A stretch of DNA of 7,168 nucleotides from an uncultured Planctomycetaceae bacterium (GTDB lineage: Bacteria > Planctomycetota > Planctomycetia > Planctomycetales > Planctomycetaceae). The notes beneath the pieces were generated by a model. The model did not search any database and was not told the DNA's origin. It saw nothing but the letters and a program-made list of their open reading frames with translations. Each line of letters opens with the position of its first letter. Within the stretch, counting starts at the first letter, position 1. The translations under genes were made by a program, and so were the position numbers. Positions 6,842-7,168 of the stretch are shown piece by piece. Location of the stretch: contig CAIJTL010001435.1 in assembly GCA_903823545.1 (NCBI GenBank), forward strand, positions 1-7,168, read 5' to 3'.

Positions 6842-6866
6842 GACCGGACGTAGGCGTCCGGTCTAC
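6842..6866 (-). repeat. REP element 2 (inverted partner, overlaps RAYT stop)
   Basis: On the minus strand GTAG (complement of 6863-6866) is followed by a 9-bp stem, GACCGGACG and CGTCCGGTC, with loop CCTA. It matches element 1 at 22 of 25 positions. Two of the three differences form one exchanged base pair in the stem (T-A for A-T) and the third is in the loop, so the hairpin is conserved. The TAG of its head is the stop codon of the RAYT gene. The two elements face each other with heads outward, 29 bases apart, as in a BIME. Confidence 0.85.
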
Positions 6867-7168
6867 GGGACTTTCAAATCTTCAAAGTCCCAACCGGCGG
6901 CGACCCAATCGGGGTTGATCCACCGATGCCACTGTCCGTAAGGGATACCAGCGTTCGTCGGATTACGTCCGACGTACTGGATAATGCGGAAGAGATGCTC
7001 TTCGTCTCGAATAATTCGGTCGTACGATTCTTCCTGCCATAGCGATCCGGTCTCACCCAGAGACTCGTTGATGTGCCGGGCGGTCAAGCTCTTCATCGGC
7101 TGCAACAAGGCTTCGAGTTCAAAGCCATCGAACGGTCGAATCACGGCATGACAATGATTCGGCATCAC
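6863..7168 (-). CDS. REP-associated tyrosine transposase (RAYT), C-terminal part
   Basis: RAYTs are IS200/IS605-like (Y1) single-strand nucleases thought to spread REP hairpins. The 101 residues visible begin inside the gene: MPNHCHAVI carries the HUH metal-binding pair (H-C-H), and WQEESYDRIIRDEEHLFRII followed by YVGRNPTNAGI is the typical C-terminal region. The Tyr in SYDRII is the likely catalytic nucleophile by family analogy. The N-terminus lies beyond the right edge; the GTG at the edge is an internal Val codon, not a start, since the family has a strand and helix before MPNH. The protein ends at TAG (complement of 6863-6865), which belongs to the GTAG head of REP element 2. It is convergent with lpdA and probably independent of it in function. 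No disruption is seen in the visible part. Confidence 0.92.
   Translation of the reverse strand: MMPNHCHAVIRPFDGFELEALLQPMKSLTARHINESLGETGSLWQEESYDRIIRDEEHLFRIIQYVGRNPTNAGIPYGQWHRWINPDWVAAGWDFEDLKVP

Noticed and set aside
3548..6866. CRISPR array formed by the repeated palindromes
   Set aside because: The repeats are inverted pairs of three unrelated sequences, not direct repeats with regular spacers, and no cas gene is present.
1..7168. A new defence or biosynthetic system
   Set aside because: All substantial genes are PDH components or transposases; nothing in the window supports a novel multi-gene system beyond the REP/RAYT unit.

Overview
The window is a bacterial pyruvate dehydrogenase (PDH) locus with mobile or repetitive DNA at both ends and in both gene junctions. 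The three PDH proteins are of the gammaproteobacterial type (homodimeric E1, E2, E3). The general look (moderate GC, weak Shine-Dalgarno sites, long intergenic palindromes, a REP-associated tyrosine transposase) would suit a planctomycete or similar environmental bacterium. That assignment is inference from style, not from a marker gene.

Layout. 1-515 (minus) is the N-terminal part of an IS4-family transposase, open to the left edge; the IS end probably lies near 645-662. 516-847 holds the IS leader with a hairpin, then the aceE upstream region with a candidate sigma70-type promoter (721-749) and a small palindrome. 848-3520 (plus) is aceE (E1). 3548-3618 is an inverted pair of REP-like hairpins forming one long near-perfect palindrome. 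3631-4941 (plus) is aceF (E2, one lipoyl domain). 4986-5258 is a small two-helix membrane-protein ORF split by one in-frame TAG. 5281-5343 is a perfect 25-bp inverted repeat. 5359-6771 (plus) is lpdA (E3). 6787-6866 holds two inverted REP elements with GTAG heads. 6863-7168 (minus) is the C-terminal part of a RAYT whose stop codon lies inside the GTAG of the second REP.

Function. AceE decarboxylates pyruvate on thiamine diphosphate, AceF carries the acyl group on a lipoyl arm and makes acetyl-CoA, and LpdA reoxidises the lipoyl group with NAD+. The genes are co-directional and probably form one transcription unit, but unusually both gene junctions hold long palindromes of two different families.

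The most interesting signals are the REP/RAYT unit with compensatory stem changes and a REP head fused to the RAYT stop codon, the second GTAG/GCAG-headed REP pair between aceE and aceF, and the small ORF broken by a single TAG. I see no CRISPR array, defence system, rRNA or tRNA.
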